IMG/VR virus record: IMGVR_UViG_3300028027_000151
Coordinates: 1 to 32,213 of that record
Strand: one strand, 5' to 3'
DNA length: 32,213 nt
Origin: a virus
Position numbers and translations under genes: made by a program
Notes under the pieces: model-generated
Seen by the model: only the letters and a program-made list of their open reading frames with translations
Databases searched by the model: none
What the model was told of the DNA's origin: nothing
Shown here: one piece after another, positions 7,697 to 15,439 of the stretch
Position numbering within the stretch: position 1 is the first letter of the stretch
Layout of the letters: every line of letters starts with the position of its first letter

Positions 7697-8983
7697 ATGA
7701 GCAATAGTTTTTCAAAAGAAGAGCGTGTAGCGTTTGAGGACATCCTCGAAGGCTTTAACGATGCTTTGGTTTTATCCCGCAACGTGTCCATCTACAACAC
7801 AGATGGCTCGATGATGGAACGCACCAATAACGTGATCTATCGTCCACAGCCTTACATCGCACAATCGTACGATGGCATGGATCAGACTAACAACTTCACA
7901 GCTTACACACAGCTTTCAGTACCAGCGACACTCGGCTTTCAAAAGTCTGTGCCGTTCATTCTCGATGCTTTGGAATTGCGTGACGCTTTGCAAGAAGGTC
8001 GTTTAGGCGAAGCCGCCAAGCAGAAATTGGCATCTGACATCAACATCGCCATCATGAACGTGGCTGCGGCTCAAGGCTCTTTGGTCGTGACCGTGAGCAC
8101 TGCCGCTGGTGACTATGACGATGTGGCCTTGTGCGACAGCATCATGAACGAGCAGGGTGTTCAAGCCTTTGATCGTTACTTGGCTTTGTCAAGCCGTGAC
8201 TACAACGGCATCGCTGGCAACATTGCTGGTGGTACTGGTGGCGCATCTGTGTCACGTAGTTTCGCAGGTACTAAGTCAAACAGTGCTTTCGAGCGTTCTT
8301 ACGTTGGTATGGTTGCAGGTTTTGATACCTACAAACTTGACTACGCCAACCGCCTCGCAGGTGCAACTGGTGCTGACCCAACAATGAGCACTTTGGCTGC
8401 CGCCAATAACTACTACGTGCCTGTGGCAACCGCCACCGCAGCAACTGGTGAAACTCAGAACGTGGACAATCGTTTCCAAACGATTACCGTGTCTAGCACC
8501 ACCAACTTGCCTGCTGGTTCAGCCATTGAGATCAGCGGAGTTGAGGCTGTCCATCACATCACCAAGCAAGGTACTGGATTCTCCAAGACTTTCCGTGTGG
8601 TGCAAGTGGTCAATTCCACAACTTGCGTTATTACACCTCCAATCATTTCTGCTCAAGGTGGAACTGATGCTGAGTTGCAATACCAAAACTGTATCGTTAC
8701 ACCTAACGCATCCGCAACCATCAACCGCTTGAATACCACAACTGCACCTGTTAACTGCTTCTGGCAGAAAGATGCGTTGGAGATTCTGCCTGGTCGTTAC
8801 GCTGTTCCCTCTGATGCTGGCGTTGCAGTAATGCGTGCCTCTACAGATCAAGGCATCGAATTGGTCATGCAAAAGCAATACGATGTGAATACCATGAAGA
8901 CCAAGTACCGTTTGGATACTTTGTTTGGCGTGGTCAATAAGCAGCCAGAAATGTCTGGTATTTTGCTGTTTAATCAAGCCTAA
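7697..8983 (+). CDS. Major capsid (coat) protein, P22 gp5-like
   Basis: The 428-residue product is nearly the same length as P22 coat protein (430). It has the HK97-fold family layout: an N-terminal region ending MMERTNNVIYRPQPYIAQSY, the FQKSVPFILDALELRD segment, and the C-terminal GVAVMRASTDQGIELVMQKQ with TKYRLDTLFGVV. The middle is rich in Thr, Ala and Val, compatible with an inserted beta domain (I-domain) as in P22. A strong AGGAG sits before the ATG. Immediately upstream is the scaffold and downstream a likely accessory head protein. Confidence 0.93.
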   Translation: MSNSFSKEERVAFEDILEGFNDALVLSRNVSIYNTDGSMMERTNNVIYRPQPYIAQSYDGMDQTNNFTAYTQLSVPATLGFQKSVPFILDALELRDALQEGRLGEAAKQKLASDINIAIMNVAAAQGSLVVTVSTAAGDYDDVALCDSIMNEQGVQAFDRYLALSSRDYNGIAGNIAGGTGGASVSRSFAGTKSNSAFERSYVGMVAGFDTYKLDYANRLAGATGADPTMSTLAAANNYYVPVATATAATGETQNVDNRFQTITVSSTTNLPAGSAIEISGVEAVHHITKQGTGFSKTFRVVQVVNSTTCVITPPIISAQGGTDAELQYQNCIVTPNASATINRLNTTTAPVNCFWQKDALEILPGRYAVPSDAGVAVMRASTDQGIELVMQKQYDVNTMKTKYRLDTLFGVVNKQPEMSGILLFNQA

Positions 8984-8992
8984 GGAGTAATC

Positions 8993-9607
8993 ATGAGCTA
9001 TCAAGTAATTTTTGCACAAGGTACAGCCACTGTTGCAGTACCCGCAGGCGAGAAAATCGCTGTTCAAGCCTTTTCACCAGCACAAGTGTTTCAAGAAGTT
9101 GGTTTCCCCAACTTTCCTGAAGCCAATGATCTGCTGACTACGGTTGACAACACCACCTATGTTTCAGGCGCATTTACCAATGCCACCAACGTGATTATTC
9201 AAGCTGGTGCATCGGGTGCGTACTACTCAGTTGGCGTTGCTCCTGATATCAGCAACAATGGCAACTGGCAACCTCAAGGTGCGCCAGCCAACATTGCTGA
9301 TGGCGGCTCGATGGCGGCAACTGCTGCTAACGTGTTGACAGGCATCATTACTGCTACTCCCACAGCAAGCCGTGACATTCAATTGCCAACAGGTGCAAAC
9401 CTTGATTTGGCAACTGAGTGGGCTATCGGTGATTCGTTTGACTTCAGCGTCATCACTTTGGCTGCATATGCTTTGACATTGACTGTCAACACAAATGTGA
9501 CCATCGTTGGTTCTGCTGCAACTGCGGCTACGGCTGGTGCTTCTGCACGTTTCCGTTGCCGTAAGACTGCGGCTGACACCTTTGTTGTCTATCGTATCGG
9601 TGGTTAA
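8993..9607 (+). CDS. Head-associated protein, possible capsid decoration protein
   Basis: The 204-residue product is predicted to be all beta, rich in Ala, Thr, Gly and Val, with very few charges. Typical segments are SGAFTNATNVIIQAGASGAY and TASRDIQLPTGANLDLATEW, ending TFVVYRIGG. It follows the coat gene by 9 nt with AAGGAG as ribosome binding site, and a hairpin terminator follows it. Position and composition suggest a protein decorating the capsid surface or forming part of the vertex; no enzymatic motif is present. The N-terminus (SYQVIFAQGTATVAVPAGEK) resembles small conserved phage head proteins that I cannot name. Confidence 0.6.
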   Translation: MSYQVIFAQGTATVAVPAGEKIAVQAFSPAQVFQEVGFPNFPEANDLLTTVDNTTYVSGAFTNATNVIIQAGASGAYYSVGVAPDISNNGNWQPQGAPANIADGGSMAATAANVLTGIITATPTASRDIQLPTGANLDLATEWAIGDSFDFSVITLAAYALTLTVNTNVTIVGSAATAATAGASARFRCRKTAADTFVVYRIGG

Positions 9608-9610
9608 ACC

Positions 9611-9644
9611 AAGACAGGCCAGCAGAGATGTTGGCCTGTTTTAC
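9611..9644 (+). terminator. Hairpin with short U-tract after the capsid genes
   Basis: ACAGGCCA (9614-9621) pairs perfectly with TGGCCTGT (9632-9639). The stem can be extended outward through a G-U and A-U pairs, and TTT and ACTT follow. This looks like a partial intrinsic terminator or an mRNA 3'-end stabiliser, limiting expression of downstream genes relative to coat protein. Its flanks are nearly identical to those of another hairpin module at 24142-24192. Confidence 0.6.
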
Positions 9645-9657
9645 TTAGGAGAGCAAA

Positions 9658-9822
9658 ATGCCAATGAAAAAAGGTTACTCAGACAAGACCATTTCCAAGA
9701 ATATCAAAATGGAAATGAAATCAGGCAAGCCCCAAAAGCAAGCCGTTGCAATGGCACTTGGTATGGCTACTAAGTCGGCAAAAGCCGCTGGCAAGCCTAG
9801 CAAAGCACCAATGAAAAAATGA
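9658..9822 (+). CDS. Small very basic protein (54 aa)
   Basis: This short gene encodes 54 residues with about a quarter lysine. It starts MPMKKGYSDKTISKNIKMEM and continues with KSGKPQKQAVAMALGMATKS. This resembles small conserved phage proteins (DUF6496-like) with a KQAVAIAL motif. AGGAGAG precedes the ATG at good spacing, and its TGA overlaps the next ATG as ATGA. The strong positive charge and location among head genes suggest a nucleic-acid-binding or capsid-interior protein; no direct evidence for that exists. Confidence 0.75.
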   Translation: MPMKKGYSDKTISKNIKMEMKSGKPQKQAVAMALGMATKSAKAAGKPSKAPMKK

Positions 9823-10157
9823 TTAAGTCAGCCGCAATCGTTAAGACCAAAACTCTTGCCCCGTGGAAAGAGTTGCGGTTGCAAAAGCGTAAGCTGAAAA
9901 AAGCCAATGCCGCACAGCGCAAAGCAATAAAGCAGATTCGCCCATCGCCCATCGGTTCACAAGTTATTGATGTGCCTGATGAGCCTATTGAAATGCTTGA
10001 AGTTGTTGAGACTGTTGATGACAGCCCACCAACTCGTGAGGAAATGCTACAACAGGCTGAAGCCATTGGCATGAAGGTTGACAAACGCTGGTCAGATGCG
10101 ACACTTCTGAAACACATTGAGGAATCAGCATGGGCTACAGAAAACGACAATTCATAA
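9819..10157 (+). CDS. Head-region protein of unknown function with C-terminal helical domain
   Basis: The 112-residue product has a very basic N-terminal half (KELRLQKRKLKKANAAQRKA), an acidic hinge (VPDEPIEMLEVVETVDD), and a C-terminal ~35-residue domain, PTREEMLQQAEAIGMKVDKR then WSDATLLKHIEE. The latter resembles small HeH/LEM- or SAP-like helical folds used for DNA or protein contacts, but I do not recognise a named family. It overlaps the gp4-like gene by 28 nt and the preceding small basic gene by ATGA. Basic N-terminus plus location suggest a packaged or head-completion factor. Confidence 0.6.
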   Translation: MIKSAAIVKTKTLAPWKELRLQKRKLKKANAAQRKAIKQIRPSPIGSQVIDVPDEPIEMLEVVETVDDSPPTREEMLQQAEAIGMKVDKRWSDATLLKHIEESAWATENDNS

Positions 10158-10612
10158 GCGCAGCCTTTGAGGAAATCGGGCTTGCGTCTTACGTGTTTGA
10201 TTTACAACCTGAACAGCTTGAATCTGCCTTGCGTAGATTAGATGCAATGATGGCAGACTGGAACGCCAAGGGCATCCGCTTGGGTTACCCTTTGCCATCC
10301 AGCCCACAAGATAGCAGCCTAGATGAAGAAACTCTCGTGCCTGATTCGGCTTACGAGGCCATTATTTGCAGTCTAGGCATTAGGCTTGCGCCAAGTTTTG
10401 GCAAGCAAGTAATGATTGAGACAAAGACCACTGCCAAGCAGGGTTACGATATTCTGTTGCAAAGAGCCACATTCCCGCTTGAACAACAACTTCCGGCAAC
10501 AATGCCTGCTGGTGCTGGCAATAAGCCTTGGAGGGTCTACGATAATCCGTTTATCAGACCACCAGCCAATCCTGTTACTGCTGGCCCTGATGGGCCTCTC
10601 GAATACTATTAA
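10130..10612 (+). CDS. Head completion / tail accessory factor, P22 gp4-like
   Basis: The 160-residue product is close to P22 gp4 (166), which binds the portal after packaging and forms the platform for gp10 and the tailspikes. Shared features are an N-terminal helix with AFEEIGLASYVFDLQPEQLE, then LDAMMADWNAKGIRLGYPL, a central YEAIICSLGIRLAPSFGKQ, and the PATMPAGAGNKPW turn matching the gp4 C-terminal MPTGSGN segment. Some gp4 proteins also have peptidoglycan-hydrolysing activity, which cannot be judged here. The order before the gp10-like gene agrees with P22. Confidence 0.85.
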   Translation: MGYRKRQFISAAFEEIGLASYVFDLQPEQLESALRRLDAMMADWNAKGIRLGYPLPSSPQDSSLDEETLVPDSAYEAIICSLGIRLAPSFGKQVMIETKTTAKQGYDILLQRATFPLEQQLPATMPAGAGNKPWRVYDNPFIRPPANPVTAGPDGPLEYY

Positions 10613-10620
10613 GGACAGTC

Positions 10621-11661
10621 ATGCCACAAATCAATCAGTTACCCGTACTCAGCACTGTTTCAAGCGGAGACCAATTACCCGTTTACTCACCCAACAATGG
10701 TGATGCTCGCAGAACCTCGATTGGTTCTTTGCTGACTTTCTTTCAACAAAGTTTTGCATCGCCAACTTTGTCGGTGAATCTGTATGTGCCTGGCTCTGGC
10801 TTCAACATCACTGTGCCAACTCCTGTTAGCCAAGATCAGTGGATGCTGTTGCAACCTGCTGGAACGCTGGCAACTGGCACAATTACCCTGCCTTTGAATA
10901 CTGGTGTGCCTGATGGCACTACGGTGCTGATTACGACCACCCAAGAAATCACATCCCTGACGATTGCGCTGAATGGTGCAACCGCACTTTATGGTGGTGT
11001 AACATTCTTAGGCGCAGGAACTGCAACAGCCATTCGTTTTTATCAGCCCACAAACTCTTGGTATCAAATTAATGCTGATGCAGTTTATGGCACAAATGTG
11101 CAGGCTTTCTTGGCTGTGCCATCAAGTGCCAATCTACGGGCGGCAATGACAGATGAAACTGGTACAGGTTCATTGGTCTTTGCAACAAGCCCAACGCTAA
11201 CAACTCCAACGATCACAAACCCAACAGTCAGCACTGGAACATTCACAAGCCCAACTTTGGTTACACCAGCAATCGGTGTGGCTACTGGCACAAGTTTGAC
11301 AGCTACTGGTGTGATTGCATCAACTGGAACGGCTGGTGTAGGTTATGCCACAGGCGCAGGCGGCACAGTAACTCAAGGCTCAAGCCGCATCACAGGTGTG
11401 ACATTGAATAAGACAACTGGTGCAATCACACTATTTAGCGCTGCTGGTTCAGCCACTGCTGCAACATTTACTGTGACCAATAGCACTGTTGCGGCAACTG
11501 ATGTCATTGTCCTGAATCAAAAATCAGGCACTGACCTATATGACTTGATGGTCACTGCTGTGGCGGCTGGTAGTTTCAACATTACTTTCCGTACCACTGG
11601 CGGCACAACAACTGAACAGCCAGTATTTAACTTTGCAGTCATCAAAGGCGTAGCTGCATAA
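10621..11661 (+). CDS. Beta-rich structural protein with fibre-like C-terminal domain
   Basis: The 346-residue protein is almost devoid of charged residues and rich in Thr, Ser and Gly. The N-terminal ~20 residues (PQINQLPVLSTVSSGDQLPV) resemble the virion-binding start of many phage fibres or decorations. A middle repeat SPTLTTPTITNPTVSTGTF then SPTLVTPAIG follows. A C-terminal ~110-residue domain begins YATGAGGTVTQGSSRITGVT and ends FNFAVIKGVAA, a module I recall from many phage fibre or capsid-attached proteins. Lying between gp4- and gp10-like genes, it may be a neck or head fibre; this is an inference. Confidence 0.65.
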   Translation: MPQINQLPVLSTVSSGDQLPVYSPNNGDARRTSIGSLLTFFQQSFASPTLSVNLYVPGSGFNITVPTPVSQDQWMLLQPAGTLATGTITLPLNTGVPDGTTVLITTTQEITSLTIALNGATALYGGVTFLGAGTATAIRFYQPTNSWYQINADAVYGTNVQAFLAVPSSANLRAAMTDETGTGSLVFATSPTLTTPTITNPTVSTGTFTSPTLVTPAIGVATGTSLTATGVIASTGTAGVGYATGAGGTVTQGSSRITGVTLNKTTGAITLFSAAGSATAATFTVTNSTVAATDVIVLNQKSGTDLYDLMVTAVAAGSFNITFRTTGGTTTEQPVFNFAVIKGVAA

Positions 11662-11846
11662 TGGCAACGAAGCCTAAATCATCGGTCAATGAGGCTGGCA
11701 ACTACACGAAGCCAACCATGCGTAAGCGTCTCTTTGAGGAAATCAAGGGTTCTGCTGTGCAAGGCACTGCGGCTGGTGAATGGTCGGCTCGCAAAGCCCA
11801 ATTATTGGCAAAGAAGTACAAAGAAAAAGGTGGCGGTTATAAATGA
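11661..11846 (+). CDS. Small basic conserved phage protein (61 aa)
   Basis: The 61-residue protein is lysine- and arginine-rich. It contains AGNYTKPTMRKRLFEEIKGS and ends GEWSARKAQLLAKKYKEKGG. I recall similar small proteins, with WSARKAQLLAKxYK, in many environmental phages, but no function is known to me. Its ATG overlaps the previous stop as TAATG and its own stop overlaps the next ATG. It is the second of four lysine-rich small proteins in the head block (with 9658, 11843 and 12073). Confidence 0.75.
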   Translation: MATKPKSSVNEAGNYTKPTMRKRLFEEIKGSAVQGTAAGEWSARKAQLLAKKYKEKGGGYK

Positions 11847-12076
11847 AAGCCACACAAAAAAGCCTCAAAGATTGGTCAAGTCAAAACTGGCGCACCAAGT
11901 CGGGAAAGCCATCGTCTGAAACAGGCGAGAGATATCTGCCTGAGAAGGCGATTAAGGCATTGACAGCGGCTGAATATGCGGCAACCACAAGGGCAAAGCG
12001 TGAGGCTACAAAGGCTGGGAAGCAGTTTGCCAAGCAGCCCAAAAAGATTGCTGAAAAGATCAAGGGGTTCAGATGA
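11843..12076 (+). CDS. Small basic conserved phage protein (77 aa), DUF5872-like
   Basis: The 77-residue protein has SLKDWSSQNWRTKSGKPSSE, then RYLPEKAIKALTAAEYAATT, and a very basic end (KQPKKIAEKIKGFR). The W-x-W-x-KSGK and GERYLPEKA pattern is reminiscent of DUF5872, a small family found in phages and large DNA viruses; I rely on memory for that. The function is unknown. It lies in an ATGA-coupled string of basic proteins and is probably co-produced with head-completion factors. Confidence 0.75.
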   Translation: MKATQKSLKDWSSQNWRTKSGKPSSETGERYLPEKAIKALTAAEYAATTRAKREATKAGKQFAKQPKKIAEKIKGFR

Positions 12077-12351
12077 AAGACCCAAGACTAACTCGTGCTG
12101 GTGTTGAAGGTTTTAACAAACCCAAGCGTACCCCAAGTCACCCAACAAAAAGCCATGTCGTTGTGGCAAAGGCTGGTGATGAAGTGAAGCTGATTCGTTT
12201 TGGTCAACAGGGCGTGTCTGGTTCACCTAAGCGTGAGGGCGAATCCAAAGCCGACAAAGCAAGACGTGAATCATTTAAGTCTCGCCATTCTGAAAATATT
12301 GCCAAAGGCAAAATGAGTGCAGCATATTGGGCTGATAAGGTGAAGTGGTAA
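12073..12351 (+). CDS. Small basic conserved phage protein (92 aa)
   Basis: The 92-residue protein is basic. It shows DPRLTRAGVEGFNKPKRTPS, then HPTKSHVVVAKAGDEVKLIR, then FGQQGVSGSPKREGESKADK, ending MSAAYWADKVKW. The RFGQQGVxGSP and SAAYWADKVKW motifs are strongly conserved in my memory of environmental phages and some algal viruses, but no function is established. Its start overlaps the previous gene by ATGA and its stop forms TAATG with the gp10-like gene. The repeated occurrence of such proteins beside packaging genes suggests DNA condensation or capsid association. Confidence 0.78.
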   Translation: MKDPRLTRAGVEGFNKPKRTPSHPTKSHVVVAKAGDEVKLIRFGQQGVSGSPKREGESKADKARRESFKSRHSENIAKGKMSAAYWADKVKW

Positions 12352-13757
12352 TGCAAATCCCTATCTTGAATGGTATCTACACCGACAGCACCCCTGAACT
12401 GCGTACCAGTTACCCAGTGAACCTTGTGCCTGTGCCAAAGCAATCAGGCATCAGCAATGGGTTTCTGCGACCAGGCGATGGCATTGTGGCAAACGGCACA
12501 GGGCCAGGAGTCGACCGAGGCGGCATCAATTGGCAAGACAACCTATATCGAGTGATGGGTACAAAGTTGGTGGAAATCGACAGCGCAGGCACAGTTACAG
12601 TACTTGGCGATGTGGGTGGGCCAACCAATCAATTGGTGACATTTGATTACAGCTTTGATTTACTTGCTATTGCATCTGGTGGTCGCTTGTATTACTGGAA
12701 TGGTTCAACACTGACGCAAGTGACTGACGGTGACTTGGGCGTAGTTCTTGACTTCTGCTGGGTTGATGGTTACTTCATGACCACAGATGGGGAGTTTTTA
12801 ATCGTCACCGAATTGTCTGACCCATTGGTTGTGAATCCATTGAAGTACGGTAGTTCAGAAGTTGACCCTGACCCTGTGGTTGCTTTACTGAAATTGCGTA
12901 ATGAGGTTTATGCGCTGAACAGGAACACCGTAGAAGTATTCGATAATGTGGGCGGTGAACTTTTCCCATTCGCTAGAATTGATGGCGCACAAATACAAAA
13001 GGGTGTTATTGGAACACAGGCTTGTTGCGTTTTTATCGAACGCATTGCATTTTTAGGCAGTGGAAGAAATGAAGCTCCAAGCATTTACATAGGTGCGGCA
13101 GCAACAACGCAAAAAGTAAGCACTCAGGAAATAGACAATCTTTTGCTTGAATACACCGAGGCTCAATTATCCTTGGTTAAGTTGGAGGCTAGAAATGACA
13201 AGAGTCACCAACACCTTTATGTGCATTTGCCTGACCGCACCATAGTTTATGACGCATCCGCATCTGAGGCTTTACAAACTCCTGTCTGGTTCACGCTGAC
13301 AACAACAATAGTTGGATTTGAACAATACCGAGCCAGAAACTTAGTTTGGGTGTACGACAGATGGATGGTTGGCGACCCACAGTCCACCAATATCGGTTAC
13401 TTGGTTCAAGATACAGGACACCATTGGGGTCAACGAGTGCGCTGGGAATTTGGCACATTGATTGTCTATAACGAGAGCAATGGTGCAATATTTAACAAGA
13501 TGGAATTGGTCAGTCTGACAGGAAGCATTGTGCTTGGTAAAAATCCGCAAATCAGCACAAGTTACTCTTTGGATGGGCAGACTTATTCACAAGAAAAGTT
13601 TATTCCTGTCGGCACGATTGGCAACCGCAATAAGCGTTTGGCTTGGTTTCAGCAGGGTCACATGAGGAACTGGCGTATCCAGCGTTTCCGTGGCGATAGT
13701 GATGCCCATGTGTCTTATGTGCGCTTAGAGGCACAGATTGAAGCATTGGCATACTGA
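12351..13757 (+). CDS. Packaged DNA stabilization / tail hub protein, P22 gp10-like
   Basis: The 468-residue product is the size of P22 gp10 (472), which forms a hexameric ring beneath gp4 and plugs the head. The sequence suggests a beta-propeller-like repeat, with blades such as YRVMGTKLVEIDSAGTVTVL, LYYWNGSTLTQVTDG and AIASGGRLYYW. The N-terminus ILNGIYTDSTPELRTSYPVN ('PVNL') and the region ALNRNTVEVFDNVGG also match the family. ATG 12351 is preferred over GTG 12345 because TAATG overlaps the previous stop. The C-terminal half includes WGQRVRWEFGTLIVYNESNG. Confidence 0.85.
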   Translation: MQIPILNGIYTDSTPELRTSYPVNLVPVPKQSGISNGFLRPGDGIVANGTGPGVDRGGINWQDNLYRVMGTKLVEIDSAGTVTVLGDVGGPTNQLVTFDYSFDLLAIASGGRLYYWNGSTLTQVTDGDLGVVLDFCWVDGYFMTTDGEFLIVTELSDPLVVNPLKYGSSEVDPDPVVALLKLRNEVYALNRNTVEVFDNVGGELFPFARIDGAQIQKGVIGTQACCVFIERIAFLGSGRNEAPSIYIGAAATTQKVSTQEIDNLLLEYTEAQLSLVKLEARNDKSHQHLYVHLPDRTIVYDASASEALQTPVWFTLTTTIVGFEQYRARNLVWVYDRWMVGDPQSTNIGYLVQDTGHHWGQRVRWEFGTLIVYNESNGAIFNKMELVSLTGSIVLGKNPQISTSYSLDGQTYSQEKFIPVGTIGNRNKRLAWFQQGHMRNWRIQRFRGDSDAHVSYVRLEAQIEALAY

Positions 13758-14626
13758 TGGCAACCGCACCGATCTCTCGCAGACTTAACTTAACCCGTGA
13801 CCAGCTTGCGGAGTTTTTGACCGATCAACAACAGATCAGGCAGTTTGAGTTGCTGTTTTCTACTGTTGATGTACTTCAAGTTCTTGTTGGGACTGACTTT
13901 GAATATCAGGCTGGCAATGCTGCGGCAACCGCAAATGATGCGCTGGCGCAGATTCAAGCACTTTCGCAAAATACTGCGGTAGAAGATGCGGCATTAAGCG
14001 CAAAGGCACAGGATGCACTTGATAGGATTGCACTGTTGGCGCAAGAAACTGCGGTGACTGTGGCATTGGCTGAAAGCAAGGCAAATCAAGCCTTGGCATT
14101 GGTGGACAAACTGAATAAAGCGGTTGAGGGCTTGCAGATGACCCCACCACCAAGGGAGTTCAAAAGGGCAAGATATGGTTCGTTTTACGACACTACCACT
14201 CAGACAGCTACCACAATCAACACAGCCAAGGCCATCACGTTTAACAATACCGATCTGAGCAATGGGGTATTTATTGGAAGTCCAACATCAAGAATCGTGG
14301 TGGATAGCGAGGGCATCTACAACTTTGACACCTCGTTCCAGTTGGATAAAACATCAGGCGGTACGGCAGAGTTCTATTTTTGGTTTCGGCTCAACGGTGT
14401 GGATGTGCCAGACAGCGCAAGCCAAATCAGGGTTCAGGGTAATAATGGTGAGATTTTTTCATCGCTGAATTTCTTTTTTGACCTCAAAGCCAATGATTAT
14501 GTTGAACTGATGTTTTCGGTGAGCGATCTCAGTGTTGAATTACTTTCTGTTGCCGCAACCGCCCCTGTTCCAGCTATTCCATCCATAATTCTCACAGTCA
14601 ACAACAATATCGGAGGTGTCCAATGA
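13757..14626 (+). CDS. Probable tail needle with C1q/TNF-like tip (gp26 position)
   Basis: The 289-residue protein directly follows the gp10-like gene, the place of gp26, the trimeric needle that plugs the portal and pierces the cell. Residues 1-40 carry a motif shared by many phage virion proteins (SRRLNLTRDQLAEFLTDQQQ). Residues ~50-125 are an Ala/Gln-rich helix suited to a trimeric coiled coil (ANDALAQIQALSQNT, AESKANQALALVDKLNKAVE). After a PPP break at 130-132, residues ~135-289 look like a jelly-roll of the C1q/TNF type (RARYGSFYDTTTQTATTINT, then AEFYFWFRLNGVDV). The Sf6 needle also ends in a TNF-like knob. Alternatively it could be a small receptor-binding fibre. Confidence 0.6.
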   Translation: MATAPISRRLNLTRDQLAEFLTDQQQIRQFELLFSTVDVLQVLVGTDFEYQAGNAAATANDALAQIQALSQNTAVEDAALSAKAQDALDRIALLAQETAVTVALAESKANQALALVDKLNKAVEGLQMTPPPREFKRARYGSFYDTTTQTATTINTAKAITFNNTDLSNGVFIGSPTSRIVVDSEGIYNFDTSFQLDKTSGGTAEFYFWFRLNGVDVPDSASQIRVQGNNGEIFSSLNFFFDLKANDYVELMFSVSDLSVELLSVAATAPVPAIPSIILTVNNNIGGVQ

Positions 14627-14958
14627 CAGTCATAGTAAAAGTGCTAATCCCTGCGAAGCAAGCAGAAAATGCGCAGACCACCCAATACACCGCAACAAAT
14701 GTCAAGGCAATTATTGACAAGTTTACGGTGACCAATACCAGTGCCAACAATGTGACTTTTAGTTGCAATTTAGTCACTGTGTCTGGCTCAGCAAGCGCAT
14801 CCAACCTGATTATTGACACACGCACCATCGTGCCAGATGAAACTTACACTTGCCCAGAGTTGGTGGGTCAGGCATTAGACGTTGGTGGGTTTATTTCAAC
14901 AATCGCAGGAACGGCAACGTCCCTGACTATCCGAGCATCAGGCCGAGAAATTTCATAA
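14623..14958 (+). CDS. Small beta-rich virion-region protein
   Basis: The 111-residue protein has a regular beta-sheet-like sequence: VKVLIPAKQAENAQTTQYTA, KFTVTNTSANNVTFSCNLVT, then ETYTCPELVGQALDVGGFIS. It resembles a small immunoglobulin-like or decoration fold with two cysteines. The ATGA overlap with the needle candidate implies co-translation and perhaps a shared complex. I do not recognise a named family. An attachment or tail-associated structural role is inferred only from position. Confidence 0.6.
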   Translation: MTVIVKVLIPAKQAENAQTTQYTATNVKAIIDKFTVTNTSANNVTFSCNLVTVSGSASASNLIIDTRTIVPDETYTCPELVGQALDVGGFISTIAGTATSLTIRASGREIS

Positions 14959-14968
14959 GGAGCTAGAA

Positions 14969-15364
14969 ATGAAAGAATTTATGGTTATTCCACGGGGCTT
15001 TAATGGCTTGCCGATGGAAGAAGAATTTTTGACCAATGCAGAGAATAAAAAGAACTATGCCGTTGCGGTTGCTGATTGGAACTATGGCCCTGAAATGCCC
15101 ACCAATGAGGCTGGCGCAAATAAGGAGTTTTACGCTGGTTTGGCAGAGGCTATGCAATGCGATGAAAAAGACGCAAGACGCAAGCATTGCTCAAACTGCG
15201 AGTATTACGACAACAGCTTCATGACCCAAGTCAGGATTGAGCGCATCCCAATGGCGGCTTATGACAAGGGCGCAGGATTCAGGGGTCATTGCGAAAAGCT
15301 GAACTTTATCTGCAACGATATGCGGGTTTGTCAGGCTTGGGAAGATGAAGAAGAAGAGGATTGA
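14969..15364 (+). CDS. Cysteine-rich protein, possible metal binding
   Basis: The 131-residue protein contains six cysteines. One follows AEAMQ, and five form a pattern in the C-terminal half: HCSNCEYYDN, GHCEKLNFICND and MRVCQAWE. The CxNCxYYD ... GxC ... FxC ... RVCxxW layout recurs in proteins near virion genes of environmental phages and could bind zinc or an iron-sulfur cluster. The last seven residues are acidic. AAGGAG precedes the ATG. The function is unknown, and location suggests either a minor virion protein or an assembly factor. Confidence 0.6.
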   Translation: MKEFMVIPRGFNGLPMEEEFLTNAENKKNYAVAVADWNYGPEMPTNEAGANKEFYAGLAEAMQCDEKDARRKHCSNCEYYDNSFMTQVRIERIPMAAYDKGAGFRGHCEKLNFICNDMRVCQAWEDEEEED

Positions 15365-15391
15365 CCTTTTGTCAATTTGTGCGAAAATCAA

Positions 15392-15417
15392 GCCGCTGAG
15401 TTCTGGCATCCAGCGGC
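15392..15417 (+). other. Strong RNA hairpin before the ejection-protein genes
   Basis: GCCGCTG (15392-15398) pairs perfectly with CAGCGGC (15411-15417) around a 12-nt loop. No U-tract follows, so it is not a standard terminator. It lies in a 75-nt gap between the stop at 15364 and the ATG at 15440, just upstream of AGGAG, the same arrangement as other intergenic hairpins here. It may be an mRNA processing or stability element. Confidence 0.5.
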
Positions 15418-15420
15418 CTG

Positions 15421-15433
15421 CCCTAATTAGGAG
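15421..15433 (+). repeat. CCCTAATTAGGAG repeat, copy 1 (contains the ribosome binding site)
   Basis: Thirteen bases CCCTAATTAGGAG include the perfect 10-bp palindrome CCTAATTAGG and the AGGAG ribosome binding site for the ATG at 15440. The identical 13-mer occurs at 20238-20250 before the tailspike adaptor gene. It could be a shared operator or mRNA element, or chance similarity around a ribosome binding site. Confidence 0.45.
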
Positions 15434-15439
15434 TTTTGG

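Noticed and set aside
15361-15389. Possible promoter with TTGACC as -35
   Set aside because: The sequence at proper spacing (AAAATC) is a poor -10.
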